Origin: JBBQWR01 sp038210495
GTDB lineage: Bacteria > Planctomycetota > Planctomycetia > Pirellulales > DATAWG01
DNA length: 64,000 nucleotides
Direction of reading: 5' to 3'
Assembly (NCBI GenBank): GCA_038210495.1
Contig: JBBQWR010000028.1
Location: 5,607 to 69,606 of the forward strand
The notes beneath the pieces were generated by a model, which saw only the letters and a program-made list of their open reading frames with translations, searched no databases and was not told the origin of the DNA. The position numbers and the translations under genes are program-made. Positions 1 through 9,606 of this stretch are shown piece by piece; the first letter of the stretch is position 1, and every line of letters begins with the position of its first letter.

Positions 1-1
1 C

Positions 2-337
2 GGGGGCCAATTTCAATTGAACATCATGATGCCCGTGATGGGTCACGCCGCGCTCGAAAGCATCCGGCTGCTCGCCTCGGCGACGCAGGCCTTCGTCGAT
101 TTCTGCGCGGTCGAAATGCAGGCCAATGCCGAAGCCTGCGAGGCGTCGGTCGAAAAGAGTTTGTCGATGGTCACGAGCCTGAACCCGTTAATCGGCTATG
201 AGAAGGCGGCCGCGCTGGCCAAGGAAGCCTTCAAGACCGGCAAAACGATCCGCGAGCTCTGTCTCGAGCAAAAAATCTTGCCGGAGGATGAGCTGAAAAA
301 GGCCCTCGATCCGTGGTCGATGACCGAGCCTCGGTGA
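2..337 (+). CDS. fumC: Fumarate hydratase class II, C-terminal part (cut by window edge)
   Basis: Class II fumarase reversibly hydrates fumarate to L-malate in the TCA cycle, in the cytoplasm. Only the last ~111 residues are here; the frame is open to the left edge. The visible text begins GGQFQLNIMMPVMGHA, which is the conserved stretch after the catalytic loop of the fumarase/aspartase superfamily, followed by the family's C-terminal domain (SLMVTSLNPLIGYEKAA type, then a helix ending KKALDPWSMTEP). The GSSxMPxKxNP signature must lie just outside the window. Aspartase shares this fold, but the text after NPLIGY fits fumarase better. Nothing suggests damage. Confidence 0.87.
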   Translation, partial: GGQFQLNIMMPVMGHAALESIRLLASATQAFVDFCAVEMQANAEACEASVEKSLSMVTSLNPLIGYEKAAALAKEAFKTGKTIRELCLEQKILPEDELKKALDPWSMTEPR

Positions 338-342
338 ACAGC

Positions 343-364
343 GTAGGATGGGCATTGCCCACCA
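343..364. repeat. GTAGG-type REP palindrome, single arm
   Basis: A short palindrome of the form GTAGGATGGGCATTGCCCAC. Related copies occur as inverted pairs at 4206-4274, 45491-45555 and 53315-53381. Here only one arm is clear; it lies between the fumC stop and the DoxX-like gene. A start codon upstream of position 406 would translate it as part of the DoxX-like protein. Confidence 0.7.
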
Positions 365-405
365 ACATGTTAAGCGAGAAAATTCCCACGGCGAGAAAGT
401 TGCGG

Positions 406-837
406 ATGGTTAAAACCGGATCGAAAGGGCTGTTGGCGATCTTGATGGTTGTCGCCGGCACAATGCACTTCCTCAATTCCGACTTCCTCATGAAGATTAT
501 GCCGCCGGACTTGCCGCGGCATCGCGAACTCGTGTATTTCAGCGGGCTCTGCGAGATTGGTCTCGGCTTGCTACTGTTCGTGCCGAGATTTTCGAGATTG
601 GCCGCTTGGGGAATCATCGCCCTGCTGATCGCGGTCTTCCCGGCGAATATCTACGCCTTCCAGCATCAGGATGTCATTCCCGCGCCGCCGATTCTCCATC
701 TGCTGCGATTGCCGTTGCAGGCGGTCTTAATACTGTGGGCGTATTGGCACACTAGGCGGGCAACGTCCGAGACTAAGACAACGGGGCGTGAGTCGAACCG
801 GAGTCGGTCGGCGCCAGCCGTTCAGCCAAAACTCTAG
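406..837 (+). CDS. DoxX-like membrane protein
   Basis: A 143-residue integral membrane protein with about four hydrophobic segments: LLAILMVVAGTMHFL, then YFSGLCEIGLGLLLF, a segment at AAWGIIALLIAVF, and LLRLPLQAVLILWAYWH. The motif GTMHF followed later by SGLCEIGLGLLL is typical of the DoxX/DUF4267-like group of small quinone-related or uncharacterised membrane proteins. The ATG at 406 is chosen because earlier in-frame starts would translate the REP palindrome at 343-364. The last ~25 residues are hydrophilic and Arg/Ser-rich. The exact role is unknown; the fold assignment is from recollection of family motifs. Confidence 0.7.
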   Translation: MVKTGSKGLLAILMVVAGTMHFLNSDFLMKIMPPDLPRHRELVYFSGLCEIGLGLLLFVPRFSRLAAWGIIALLIAVFPANIYAFQHQDVIPAPPILHLLRLPLQAVLILWAYWHTRRATSETKTTGRESNRSRSAPAVQPKL

Positions 838-1080
838 TGCGATTTCTGTTCGGGCGCGACCGTATCCGGAGCGCCCGCCGCCAATGTCGATTTTGGGCGG
901 TGCAATCGCAATGGATTTAGCCGAAATCCCGCGACTCACCGTGGCGCATCGACTCTGACCGTCAGCCGCTGGGCCCGGGATCGCGGTCGATATCTTGACT
1001 TCCCATATCGTTTCAGTCATCGTGCGATCTTCTGGTAATTCCCGCCTTACTGCCCGTCTCTTGGGTGAAGCGATATAGCC

Positions 1081-4000
1081 ATGCCGCAGCCTCGTTTTGT
1101 TCGCAGTTTCGTTCGTTGCCTGCTGTTAACTCTTGCCGCCGCGCCATGGGCCACATTGAATCGTGCGGCATTGGCTCAAGAGTACCCGAATGTCGTCACC
1201 GCCGATCCGCTTTCGGCGGCCGAGCAGCTCAAGAAATTTCATCTGCCGCCCGGCTTCGAGATTCAACTCGTCGCCGCCGAACCGGAAGTCATCAAGCCGA
1301 TTAATCTCAATTTCGACGACCGGGGCCGATTGTTCTTTAGCCAGTCGGTCGAGTACCCGTTTCCCGCCAAGCCAGGCACGACCGGCCGCGACACGGTTCG
1401 CGTTATCGAGGGCTTTGACGATAGCGGCAGGGCCACCAAGATCAGCACGTTTGTCGATGGGCTCAACATTCCGATCGGCGTCACCCCGATCGCTGGTGGA
1501 GCGATCGTCTACAGCATTCCGAACATATATCGTTGCCTCGATCCACAAAACGTCGGCCACGCAACCGAGCGAAGCGTACTCTACGGCCCGTTCGAATTTC
1601 GCGACACCCATGGCATGAATAGTTCATTCACTCGCGGGCTCGACGGCTGGATTTACGCAAACCACGGCTTCACGAACGACGACACGATCACCGGCAAAGA
1701 CGGCAAGCAGATCAAGATGCAGTCGGGCAACACGTACCGGATGCGGCCCGACGGTTCGCGGATCGAGTATTTCGCTCACGGTCGCGTGAATCCGTTTGGG
1801 ATTGCGATGGACCCGCTCGATAACATGTATTCGTCGGACTGCGAAACGCTGCCGGCGTACACGATTCTTCGCGGCGGTTACTATCCGAGTTTCGGCAAGC
1901 CGGACGACGGCCTGGGCTTCGCGCCGCCGATGCTCTCGCACCACCACGGTCCCACCGCGATCGGGGGGATCGTATACTATGCGGCCGAGCAGTTCCCGGC
2001 CGAATATCACGACGCGCTATTTATCGGCAATCCCGTCTCCCACCGGGTCTGCTGGGACAAGCTGGAATCGCGCGGTTCGTTTTTTTGGGCGGTCGAACAA
2101 CCCGATTTCATCAAATGCGACGATCCCTGGTTTCGTCCGGTCGATCTGAAGCTTGGACCCGACGGGGCCATCTACATGGCCGACTTCTATAACCGGATCA
2201 TTGGCCACTACGAAGTGCCGCTGACGCACCCTGGTCGCGATCACGATCACGGACGGATTTGGCGGATCGTCTATGTCGGGACAAAAGACAAACCGGCCGC
2301 GAAGGCCGTCGCGGCGAATCTAGCGACCGCCGATCTCGAACATCTGATCGCCAGTTTGGCCGACCCTAATCTGACGGTCCGAACGCTCGCCACCCATGAA
2401 CTGGTCGACCGCATCGGCAAAGACGCGGTTATCCCACTGAAAAAACTCCTCGCCAGCGACTCATCGCGCAATTGGCAGCGGGCTCACGGCCTCTGGGTGC
2501 TGGAGCGTCTTGATTCGCTCGACAATGACCTAGTGACGCGATTGGCAAGCGACCAAGACCGGCTCGTGCGCGTGCATTTGGTCAAAGCGCTGGCCGAGCG
2601 ATCCGACTGGCAAGCGAACGCAGCGCTCGACACGACGAAGCTCGTTCGCTCGAAGCTGACCGATCCGGATGCGTTCGTCCGCCGCGCGGCCACCGAGGCG
2701 CTGGGCCGGCATCCGGCCCTGGAAAACGTCAAACTGTTGGCCGACGTTTGGGCCAAAGCGCCCGCGGACGACACGCACTTGATTCACGTGGCGCGCATGG
2801 CGCTGCGCGATCAACTTGCCGCGCCCGGCATGTATACGGCGATGGAAAAGGCCGGCATCCCTGGTGGCGACCGCAACCTGCGAGCGCGCTTGGCCGAAGT
2901 GAGCTTGGCGATCGCGAATACCGACTCGGCCACGTTTCTGACAGGCCATTTTAGCGACCAACCGGATGGCCGGCTCGTGCACCATCTGACAAGGTACTTG
3001 CCGACGGACAAATTACCCGAGTTGTTCAAGAGCTTTGCGGCCTCGCGCCAAGCCGCCGACGATCCGAATCGAGAATTCGAGCTTTTGCGGTCCGCTCAGC
3101 AAGGATTGCAGGAGCGCGGCGGGCAAACGCTGCCGGCGGAGATGCAGTCCTGGGCGGGTGAACTCGCGATCAAACTGCTGGCCCGAGACAATTCCGATCA
3201 GGTGACGCACGGTATCGAACTGGCCCGCGATTTTCACGTGGCCGGCGCCCTCCAGCCCATGTTCGCTCTGGTATCCACCTCGAAATTCGAAGCACTGCGC
3301 CCCGCGGCAATCGACGCCTGCGTGGCTATCGATCGGCAAGCCAGCGTCCCGATGCTCAGCGACCTGATCGGGCGAGGAGGCGAGTCGCTTAGCCTGCGGC
3401 AGAAGGCGGCCCAGGCGTTAGCCGCCGTCAATAGCGACCCATCGCGTGCCGAATTGCTCAAGCAATTGACCGCCGCCCCCGAGCGTTTGGCCGTGGATAT
3501 CGCGGCGGGATTGGCGGGTAGCAAGCCGGGCGCCGAGTCGCTGCTCGCCACGATCGCCACCGGCAAAGCTTCGCCTCGTATGCTCCGCGAGCCGACGGTC
3601 GTCGATCGACTGCGGGCACACAAGCTACCGAATTTCGACGTTCGGCTCAAGGAACTCACGGCAGGACTTCCCGCCGGCGACCAGCGGCTCAATCAATTGA
3701 TCGCGCAGCGCCGCGAGGGATTTGTCAAATTCAAATCGAATCCAGACGAAGGACACAAAGGTTTCAACAAGATTTGCGCCGCGTGTCACAAGATCGGTGA
3801 CGAAGGGCACAAGATCGGCCCCCAGTTGGATGGCATCGGCGTCCGCGGCGTTGATCGTCTGCTGGAGGACGTGCTGGATCCCAACCGCAACGTCGATCAA
3901 GCGTTCCGCGCCACTCGAATCGTTACCGCCGACGGCCGACTGACCACGGGACTGGTGCTCCGCGAAGAAGGAGAGGTGCTAATCCTGGCCGACGCCAATG

Positions 4001-4146
4001 GCAAGGAAATCCGTGTCGCCAAGACGGACATCGGCGAGCGGCAAGTCTCGCTGCTTTCCCCTATGCCGGCCAATGTGGCCGATTTGCTCAACGAGCAAGA
4101 GTTTTATAATCTGTTGGCTTATTTGCTTTCGCAGAAGCCGAAGTGA
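1081..4146 (+). CDS. PVC-type heme-binding CxxCH protein with propeller and HEAT repeats
   Basis: A 1021-residue exported protein of the giant cytochrome family typical of the PVC superphylum. In order it has a signal peptide (to about residue 33, cleavage near ALAQ), a six-bladed membrane-bound-dehydrogenase/glucose-sorbosone-dehydrogenase-like propeller (about 45-395; GLDGWIYANHG, GPDGAIYMADFYNRIIGH), HEAT-like helical repeats (about 420-840), and a C-terminal cytochrome c domain with CAACH at 899-903 and a possible distal Met in the SPMPANV segment. Such proteins are thought to oxidise sugars or related substrates in the periplasm and pass electrons to heme; the substrate is unknown. It stands alone, followed by a REP pair. 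Confidence 0.9.
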   Translation: MPQPRFVRSFVRCLLLTLAAAPWATLNRAALAQEYPNVVTADPLSAAEQLKKFHLPPGFEIQLVAAEPEVIKPINLNFDDRGRLFFSQSVEYPFPAKPGTTGRDTVRVIEGFDDSGRATKISTFVDGLNIPIGVTPIAGGAIVYSIPNIYRCLDPQNVGHATERSVLYGPFEFRDTHGMNSSFTRGLDGWIYANHGFTNDDTITGKDGKQIKMQSGNTYRMRPDGSRIEYFAHGRVNPFGIAMDPLDNMYSSDCETLPAYTILRGGYYPSFGKPDDGLGFAPPMLSHHHGPTAIGGIVYYAAEQFPAEYHDALFIGNPVSHRVCWDKLESRGSFFWAVEQPDFIKCDDPWFRPVDLKLGPDGAIYMADFYNRIIGHYEVPLTHPGRDHDHGRIWRIVYVGTKDKPAAKAVAANLATADLEHLIASLADPNLTVRTLATHELVDRIGKDAVIPLKKLLASDSSRNWQRAHGLWVLERLDSLDNDLVTRLASDQDRLVRVHLVKALAERSDWQANAALDTTKLVRSKLTDPDAFVRRAATEALGRHPALENVKLLADVWAKAPADDTHLIHVARMALRDQLAAPGMYTAMEKAGIPGGDRNLRARLAEVSLAIANTDSATFLTGHFSDQPDGRLVHHLTRYLPTDKLPELFKSFAASRQAADDPNREFELLRSAQQGLQERGGQTLPAEMQSWAGELAIKLLARDNSDQVTHGIELARDFHVAGALQPMFALVSTSKFEALRPAAIDACVAIDRQASVPMLSDLIGRGGESLSLRQKAAQALAAVNSDPSRAELLKQLTAAPERLAVDIAAGLAGSKPGAESLLATIATGKASPRMLREPTVVDRLRAHKLPNFDVRLKELTAGLPAGDQRLNQLIAQRREGFVKFKSNPDEGHKGFNKICAACHKIGDEGHKIGPQLDGIGVRGVDRLLEDVLDPNRNVDQAFRATRIVTADGRLTTGLVLREEGEVLILADANGKEIRVAKTDIGERQVSLLSPMPANVADLLNEQEFYNLLAYLLSQKPK

Positions 4147-4205
4147 GGAGTTGGGGAGATGGGAGTTGGATTGCGGGGGTGGGGATGAGGCAAGTGGTGC
4201 AGCGC

Positions 4206-4274
4206 GTAGGGTCGGCGCCGCCCACCAAGAACAGACGTCGCGTTCCCGCTTGATGAGCAATGCCCCACGCTACG
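4206..4274. repeat. GTAGG-type REP pair (inverted arms)
   Basis: The left arm GTAGGGTCGGCGCCGCCCAC and the right arm GCAATGCCCCACGCTACG are inverted relatives separated by ~30 nt. The element sits between the convergent PVC cytochrome and BON-domain genes. Confidence 0.65.
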
Positions 4275-4296
4275 ATTACGACTGACCTTCCCAGCT

Positions 4297-4566
4297 CTAG
4301 AGCCAACTGACTTCCAGGTGGTTGTCGACTTGCGCAACGCCGTCCAATCCTTTGAGCGACTCTTGGGCCATCTGCTTTTGGTAAAACGAGCGGACGGTGC
4401 CGTGCAGGGCCACGCGGCCTTCGCTCGTTTCGAATCGCAGGTTGCGGCCGGAGAAGTACGGGTTCTGTTCGAGGGCCGACTTGATCTGGGAATTCAGAGG
4501 GGACATGCGCGGGGCGACTTTCTTGTCTGGCGCCTTGGGAAGGAGGGAACGTGCAGCTATTCCCAT
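4297..4566 (-). CDS. BON-domain protein
   Basis: An 89-residue protein that is mostly one BON domain (bacterial OsmY and nodulation): helix SQIKSALEQNPYF, strand LRFETSEGRVALHGTV, helix SFYQKQMAQESLKGL, strand AQVDNHLEVSW. BON domains are thought to bind lipid or proteins at the envelope. The start at 4566 is preferred because AGAGGG lies about 8 nt upstream; an inner ATG at 4506 would still give a complete domain, and a TTG at 4617 is possible. No signal peptide is obvious in the chosen form. It converges with the PVC cytochrome gene. Confidence 0.7.
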   Translation of the reverse strand: MGIAARSLLPKAPDKKVAPRMSPLNSQIKSALEQNPYFSGRNLRFETSEGRVALHGTVRSFYQKQMAQESLKGLDGVAQVDNHLEVSWL

Positions 4567-4765
4567 CGGCCCGACCCTCTGGATGCGCTGAGAATAACTG
4601 CTACAAAGAATGGGCAATTGAAGGAAAGTTAGCCGAACGAACCGGTCGTGCCGGTCGCGCCCGCGCCGGACCCGCGCGACGTGCTAAACGACCGGCGTTC
4701 ATACCCTCGTATCTAACTTCTCTCACTACTCGCCACCCGCCACTCGCCACGCTCCTTCCCCCTTC

Positions 4766-4930
4766 ATGCAATCGACCGGACGCTTTCTTCAGCTTGTCGG
4801 CCTCGTCGTGCTACCGCTGGCCATGCTGCTCCAACTTGGCGGCGCCATTTCGCCAGGCGTGATGCTCCGCTTTATGATCGCTGGAGTGTTGGTCTTCGGC
4901 ATGGGTTGGATTTTGATGACGTATCGATGA
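4766..4930 (+). CDS. Small 54-residue membrane protein
   Basis: This ORF encodes 54 residues, beginning MQSTGRFLQLVGLVVLPLAM and ending MGWILMTYR. It has two predicted transmembrane helices (about 9-24 and 36-51) joined by a short GGAISPG turn, and a positively charged end. Its codons have the G/C-rich third positions of the neighbouring genes. It lies 250 nt upstream of the glyA start on the same strand. I recall similar tiny proteins in planctomycete genomes but cannot name a family. Function unknown. Confidence 0.6.
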   Translation: MQSTGRFLQLVGLVVLPLAMLLQLGGAISPGVMLRFMIAGVLVFGMGWILMTYR

Positions 4931-5179
4931 GCCGCGCATAGCTGCGGGATCCTGCCGCGGAGTCTCGTCATTCGGTCCGGTAGACCGCTTTCGCTCGCCG
5001 CGACCACAATACGCAGAAGGATGCCGCGGCTATGTATCGTCGGTCGCTCCGCGGCCCAAACGCCCGACTCCCGTCTCCCGTCTACCGCCTTGCCCTTCCG
5101 ACCAGTTCATAGAACAATGCCGTTGCTGACTTTCGGCGCTCACACAACAAAACGCACTACCTTTACCCGCGCGGATCGC

Positions 5180-6451
5180 ATGAACTTTATCGAGCAGGAC
5201 GATCGACCGGTTTGGACGGCCATTGAGGAAGAAATCGATCGCCAACAGGATGGGCTGGAGATGATCGCCAGCGAGAATTACACTAGCCCGGCCATCATGC
5301 AGGCGGCCGGCAGCGTGCTCACCAATAAATATGCCGAAGGCTATCCGGGCCGCCGATATTATGGCGGCTGCGAGCACGTCGATACGATCGAGAATCTCGC
5401 CCGCGATCGCGCGAAGCAACTCTTCGGCGCCGAGCACGTGAACGTCCAGCCGCACTCGGGCAGCCAAGCGAACATGGCCGTCTACATGACCGCTATCCAA
5501 CCGCACGACGTCGTGCTCGGCCTCGATCTGGCGATGGGCGGTCATCTGACGCACGGCATGAAGCTCAACATCTCCGGTATTCTCTATAATTTCATCAGCT
5601 ACGGCGTGACCCGCGACACGCATCGCATCGACTTCGATCAAGTGGCCCGGCTAGCCCGCGAGCATAAGCCGAAGCTGATCGTCGCCGGCGCCAGCGCGTA
5701 TCCGCGAGAAATTCAGCACGCGAAATTCGCCGAGATCGCTCGGGATGTCGGCGCGAAGCTGTTCGTCGACATGGCCCATTACGCCGGCCTCGTCGCGGCC
5801 GGGTTGCACGACAATCCCGTGCCCGTGGCCGATTTCGTAACCAGCACGACGCACAAGACGCTGCGCGGTCCTCGCGCCGGCCTGGCCATGTGCAAGGCCG
5901 AGTTCGCCAAGGATCTCGACCGGAGCGTGTTCCCGGGCATCCAAGGCGGTCCACTCATGCACATCGTCGCCGCTAAGGCGATCTGCTTCGGCGAAGCGCT
6001 GCGGCCCGACTTCCGCGACTACGCCCAGTTGGTCATCGACAACGCCCACACCTTGGCCGACTTGCTCTCTAGCGGCGGAATGCGACTCATCAGCGGCGGG
6101 ACGGACAATCATCTCATGCTGGTCGACGTGACGACGCTCGGCATCACCGGTAAGATCGCCGAGCAAGCTCTGGGCGCCTGCGGGATCACCGTCAACAAGA
6201 ACATGATTCCGTACGACGAGCGAAAGCCGCTCGATCCCTCGGGCATTCGGATCGGCACGCCGGCGCTCTCGACGCGCGGCATGGGCCCCGACGAAATGCG
6301 CACAATCGGCGGCTGGATCGTGAAAGCCTTGAAGGCGCCGACTGACGACGCGCTGCACCAGAAAATCCGCAGCGATGTCTTCGATCTCTGCGAGCAATTT
6401 CCCGTGCCTGCGGCACGTTTGCCGGAAACCTCGAGGGAAGCGGCCGATTAA
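5180..6451 (+). CDS. glyA: Serine hydroxymethyltransferase
   Basis: A 423-residue PLP enzyme that interconverts serine and glycine with tetrahydrofolate, supplying one-carbon units. The family text is unbroken: LEMIASENYTSP near the N-terminus, YAEGYPGRRYYGGCEHVD, SGSQAN, FVDMAHYAGLVAAG, and the PLP lysine K226 in TSTTHKTLRGPR. The ATG at 5180 is chosen because it gives the usual length and matches the family start; the frame is open upstream but that part is low-complexity leader containing a CCCGACTCCCGTCTCCCG repeat. No Shine-Dalgarno is obvious. Confidence 0.96.
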   Translation: MNFIEQDDRPVWTAIEEEIDRQQDGLEMIASENYTSPAIMQAAGSVLTNKYAEGYPGRRYYGGCEHVDTIENLARDRAKQLFGAEHVNVQPHSGSQANMAVYMTAIQPHDVVLGLDLAMGGHLTHGMKLNISGILYNFISYGVTRDTHRIDFDQVARLAREHKPKLIVAGASAYPREIQHAKFAEIARDVGAKLFVDMAHYAGLVAAGLHDNPVPVADFVTSTTHKTLRGPRAGLAMCKAEFAKDLDRSVFPGIQGGPLMHIVAAKAICFGEALRPDFRDYAQLVIDNAHTLADLLSSGGMRLISGGTDNHLMLVDVTTLGITGKIAEQALGACGITVNKNMIPYDERKPLDPSGIRIGTPALSTRGMGPDEMRTIGGWIVKALKAPTDDALHQKIRSDVFDLCEQFPVPAARLPETSREAAD

Positions 6452-6490
6452 GGGCCGCGCCTTTTTGCTAAGAACGCCTAACACTATGCC

Positions 6491-6800
6491 GGGTGGCCGG
6501 GGCTGGAGGCGTACTCGCCGAAGCCCCGGAGAGGCGAAGCGCCCGAATGTCTAAGGACGAAACACCCAATGTCTAATCAATGACGAATGACGAAGCACGA
6601 ATGACGAAGGCCCGAAATTGGCTTTTAGCCGCGGTTATATGCCGGCTCATTTTCGCGACACCGGAGCGCAGCTCGCAGCGCCACATAGAAACCTTAGTCA
6701 TTCGTCATTTGAGCATTAGTCATTGATTAGACATTGGGTATTTCGTCATTCGTCATTTCCGCCTGCTCGGGGCTACCCTTCGGCACGAGCCCGGCCACCC
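6491..6800. repeat. ~310-bp dispersed palindrome-ended element, copy A1
   Basis: This fills most of the 477-nt gap between glyA and gmd. Its ends are inverted: GGGTGGCCGGGGCTGGAGGC on the left and GAGCCCGGCCACCC on the right. Inside are repeated ATGACGAATGACGAA-type units and TGTCTAATCAATGACGAA on the left, and their complements (GTCATTCGTCATTT) on the right, so both ends mirror each other. It matches the element at 19879-20183 over its full length but in opposite orientation. I see no coding capacity. Confidence 0.85.
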
Positions 6801-6928
6801 ATGAGTCGTTCGGTCAGAGTTTCTAGGTTTCTCCTCGGCGGCCGACTGCGTGCAGCGGTTTCCACTCGCAAGTATAGTAGACGACTGACTCGTTTGCCCT
6901 CGCCTCGGCCAGCTTGAGAACACGTTCG

Positions 6929-7897
6929 ATGAAGCGCGCGCTCGTCTCGGGAATCACTGGCCAGGATGGCTCTTATCTGGCCGAGTTGCTGCTCGAAGAG
7001 GGCTATGAGGTGCATGGCCTGGTGCGGCGCGTGGCCCTCGAAGACCCGTCGCACCGGTTATCGCGAATCACCGGGATACTCGACCGCGTCACTCTGCACG
7101 CGGCCAGCCTGGAGAGTTTTCCCAGCCTATTTACGGCCGTGTCGCAGATCCAGCCCGACGAGTTGTATCACATGGCCGCCCAGAGTTTCGTCTCGTACTC
7201 GTTCGAGGATGCGTTCTCGACATTTCGGGCGAACATCGACGGCACGCATTACATTCTCGAATCGGTACGCCAGTGTGCCCCCCATTGCCGCGTGTACTAT
7301 GCGGGATCGAGCGAGATGTTCGGCAATCCGCTCGAGACGCCGCAAGTCGAATCGACGCCGCTGATGCCCCGCTCGCCGTATGGCGTGTCGAAGGTCACCG
7401 GCTTTCACATGGCCCGCAACTATCGCGAGGCCTACGGCCTGTTCGTCACCTCCGGCATCTTGTTCAACCACGAGTCGCCGCGGCGGGGTTATGAATTCGT
7501 GACTCGCAAAATCACGTCTTACGCCGCGCGAATCAAGCGCGGACTGGCCCGCGAATTGCCGCTGGGCAATCTCGAAGCCCGCCGCGATTGGGGTTTTGCT
7601 CGCGACTATGTGCAGGCCGTGTACCGGATGATGCAGCAGCCGGTGGCCGACGACTATGTGATCGCCACGGGCAAGACCCACTCGGTGCGCGATTTCTGCC
7701 AATTGGCGTTCGAACTCGTCGGTTTGAATTATCTCGACCACGTCGTCTCGCGCAAGGATTTTTTCCGTCCCGCCGAAGTGCATCTGTTGCAAGGGGACGC
7801 GAGCAAAGCCCGGACGGCTTTCGGCTGGAAACCGACGTGCCATTTCGAGGAGCTCGTCGAAATGATGGTCGAGCACGACGTCGAGATGACGAAGTGA
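6929..7897 (+). CDS. gmd: GDP-mannose 4,6-dehydratase
   Basis: A 322-residue short-chain dehydrogenase-type enzyme. It converts GDP-mannose to GDP-4-keto-6-deoxymannose, the first step toward GDP-fucose, GDP-rhamnose and related deoxysugars for surface polysaccharide. It shows the NAD(P)-binding GITGQDGSYLAELL start (residues 8-21), the AGSSEMFG segment with Ser128/Glu129, and the catalytic pair Tyr151/Lys155 in SPYGVSKVTGFH. The NHESPRRGYEFVTRKI and RDWGFARDYV stretches are diagnostic of Gmd. It is a little shorter than many homologues at the N-terminus. It converges with the cardiolipin synthase gene 22 nt downstream. No partner sugar genes are adjacent. Confidence 0.95.
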   Translation: MKRALVSGITGQDGSYLAELLLEEGYEVHGLVRRVALEDPSHRLSRITGILDRVTLHAASLESFPSLFTAVSQIQPDELYHMAAQSFVSYSFEDAFSTFRANIDGTHYILESVRQCAPHCRVYYAGSSEMFGNPLETPQVESTPLMPRSPYGVSKVTGFHMARNYREAYGLFVTSGILFNHESPRRGYEFVTRKITSYAARIKRGLARELPLGNLEARRDWGFARDYVQAVYRMMQQPVADDYVIATGKTHSVRDFCQLAFELVGLNYLDHVVSRKDFFRPAEVHLLQGDASKARTAFGWKPTCHFEELVEMMVEHDVEMTK

Positions 7898-7919
7898 GCT
7901 TCGTCTGCCCATCGCACTT

Positions 7920-9392
7920 TTACAAATACGGCGTCAACAGCCGCGCCACGCCATCGCGTAGTTTCACAGGCAAGCTTCGCCCGTCGACTTCGGCCAGCGT
8001 GACCTCTCGCGAGACGGAGCGCTTTTTGTCGAACAGGTCCTGCAATTGAGTTGCCAGCGGGCGGCTGTAGCATTCGACGTTGAATTCGAAATTCAAGCGC
8101 AGGCTTCGCGGGTCCCAGTTGCCCGATCCCAAGAGCGTCCAAAGCCCGTCGACGAGCATTAGCTTCGTGTGATCGAACGGCGGCGGGGCGAGGAACACTC
8201 GGCAGCAGTCGTGTTCCAGCACTTCCCAGAGCATCGCCGTCGACGCCCATTGGACCGTGATCAGGTTGTTCTTTTCGGGCAAGATGATGTCGACCTCGAC
8301 GCCCCGCATGGCCGCCACGTTCAGAGCCGCGATGATCGCGTTGTCTGGCAGAAAATACGGCGTCATGATCGAAACCCGCGTATGAGCGCACGACAGCGCG
8401 CCGACGAGGCCCAAATGCATCTCGCCGAGATCCTCGTCGGGACCATAATGGATCCCCCGGGCGAGCATCTCGCCGACCGGTTCGAGCGACGGAAACCAGA
8501 GGTCGCCCGATGTCGATTCCCCCGTCGCGAAGGCCCAATCGTCGGCGAACACTTCTTGCAAATGTCGCACGACTGGTCCGGCCACTCGGAAGTGGGTGTC
8601 TTGCACGGGATGTCGCGGTTGCAAATTGAGCATGCAGCCCTCGCGAATGTTCATGCCGCCCGTGAATCCGATCCGGCCATCGACCACCATGATCTTGCGG
8701 TGGTTCCGCAAATTCGAATACGCGAAATAGCCCGGCACGAGCGACTTCAGAAACGTCTCGGCTGGCACGCCTAACTTTCGCAGCGTGGAGATAATCGTCG
8801 GAAATGTGTAGTGAGAGCCAATATCGTCGACCAGTACCCGCGTTTGCACGCCGCGTTTCGCCGCCCGGCCGAGCGCTTCGGCGAACGCGCGCCCTGCCCG
8901 ATCGTTGTCGAAGATATAGGACATGAGCGAGACGCTGGTCTGGGCGCCATCGATGGCCGCGATCATGGCCGGATAGGCCGCGTCGCCGCCGACCAGCGGG
9001 TCGACTCGATTGCCCTCCAGGAGTGGCCGGCTGGTCAAACGTCCCATGAGTTCCACGAGCGTCGCCATATGCCGCTCGACCCCCAGCGTTTGCTTCAAGC
9101 ACGCCTCCGAGCAGGTGTGATCGGATGAGGGGAGCTCGGGCTTGGTCTGTCCGCTGCGGAGCTTAGTGCCGCGGCGTTTGATCCGATTGATTCCCAGCAG
9201 ATAATACAGCGTGGCGCCGAGCAGGGGCGTGAGCAGGATGAGTCCGACCCAGCCGATCGTCGCCCGTACATCGCGCTTATGCAGCACGGCGTGGGCCGAC
9301 GCGGTGATCATGGCCACGATCGCCATGAAGCCAACCAAATGCGGCCAGAAATCGCGAAGCGCGGAGTACATGTTTTGAAGGAATTGATCCAT
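7920..9392 (-). CDS. cls: Cardiolipin synthase (phospholipase D family)
   Basis: A 490-residue membrane enzyme that makes cardiolipin by phosphatidyl transfer between phosphatidylglycerol molecules. Two N-terminal transmembrane helices (about 17-37 and 45-67, PLDc_N type) precede two PLD domains. The first HKD motif is HRKIMVVDG with H231, K233 and D238 followed by GFTGGMNI; the second is HTKLMLVDG near residue 400, followed by LLGSGNWDPRSLRLNFEFN. Length and motif spacing are normal for a bacterial Cls. It is transcribed away from cysK and converges on gmd. Confidence 0.94.
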   Translation of the reverse strand: MDQFLQNMYSALRDFWPHLVGFMAIVAMITASAHAVLHKRDVRATIGWVGLILLTPLLGATLYYLLGINRIKRRGTKLRSGQTKPELPSSDHTCSEACLKQTLGVERHMATLVELMGRLTSRPLLEGNRVDPLVGGDAAYPAMIAAIDGAQTSVSLMSYIFDNDRAGRAFAEALGRAAKRGVQTRVLVDDIGSHYTFPTIISTLRKLGVPAETFLKSLVPGYFAYSNLRNHRKIMVVDGRIGFTGGMNIREGCMLNLQPRHPVQDTHFRVAGPVVRHLQEVFADDWAFATGESTSGDLWFPSLEPVGEMLARGIHYGPDEDLGEMHLGLVGALSCAHTRVSIMTPYFLPDNAIIAALNVAAMRGVEVDIILPEKNNLITVQWASTAMLWEVLEHDCCRVFLAPPPFDHTKLMLVDGLWTLLGSGNWDPRSLRLNFEFNVECYSRPLATQLQDLFDKKRSVSREVTLAEVDGRSLPVKLRDGVARLLTPYL

Positions 9393-9606
9393 CGCAGATT
9401 ATGCGAGCGAGTTCGCAGGCTTAAAACTTAATCGCGAAAACCCGAAAAGAAATCCGACGATGTAACTTCCTCGTTTCGGGCTTTCGCCGATTCGGATTTT
9501 CGTGATTCTTGCGTTGCAATGGAAAGATCGACATCGAGATGCGTTCACGTTCGGACCGCTTTCCTAACACGAACGGCGCCGGGCCGCAACGCGCGGGCGA
9601 TGGCGA

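Noticed and set aside
741..840. tRNA-like GGTTCGACTC string on the minus strand
   Set aside because: No acceptor stem, D arm or anticodon arm can be built around it; it is the C-terminal coding part of the DoxX-like gene.
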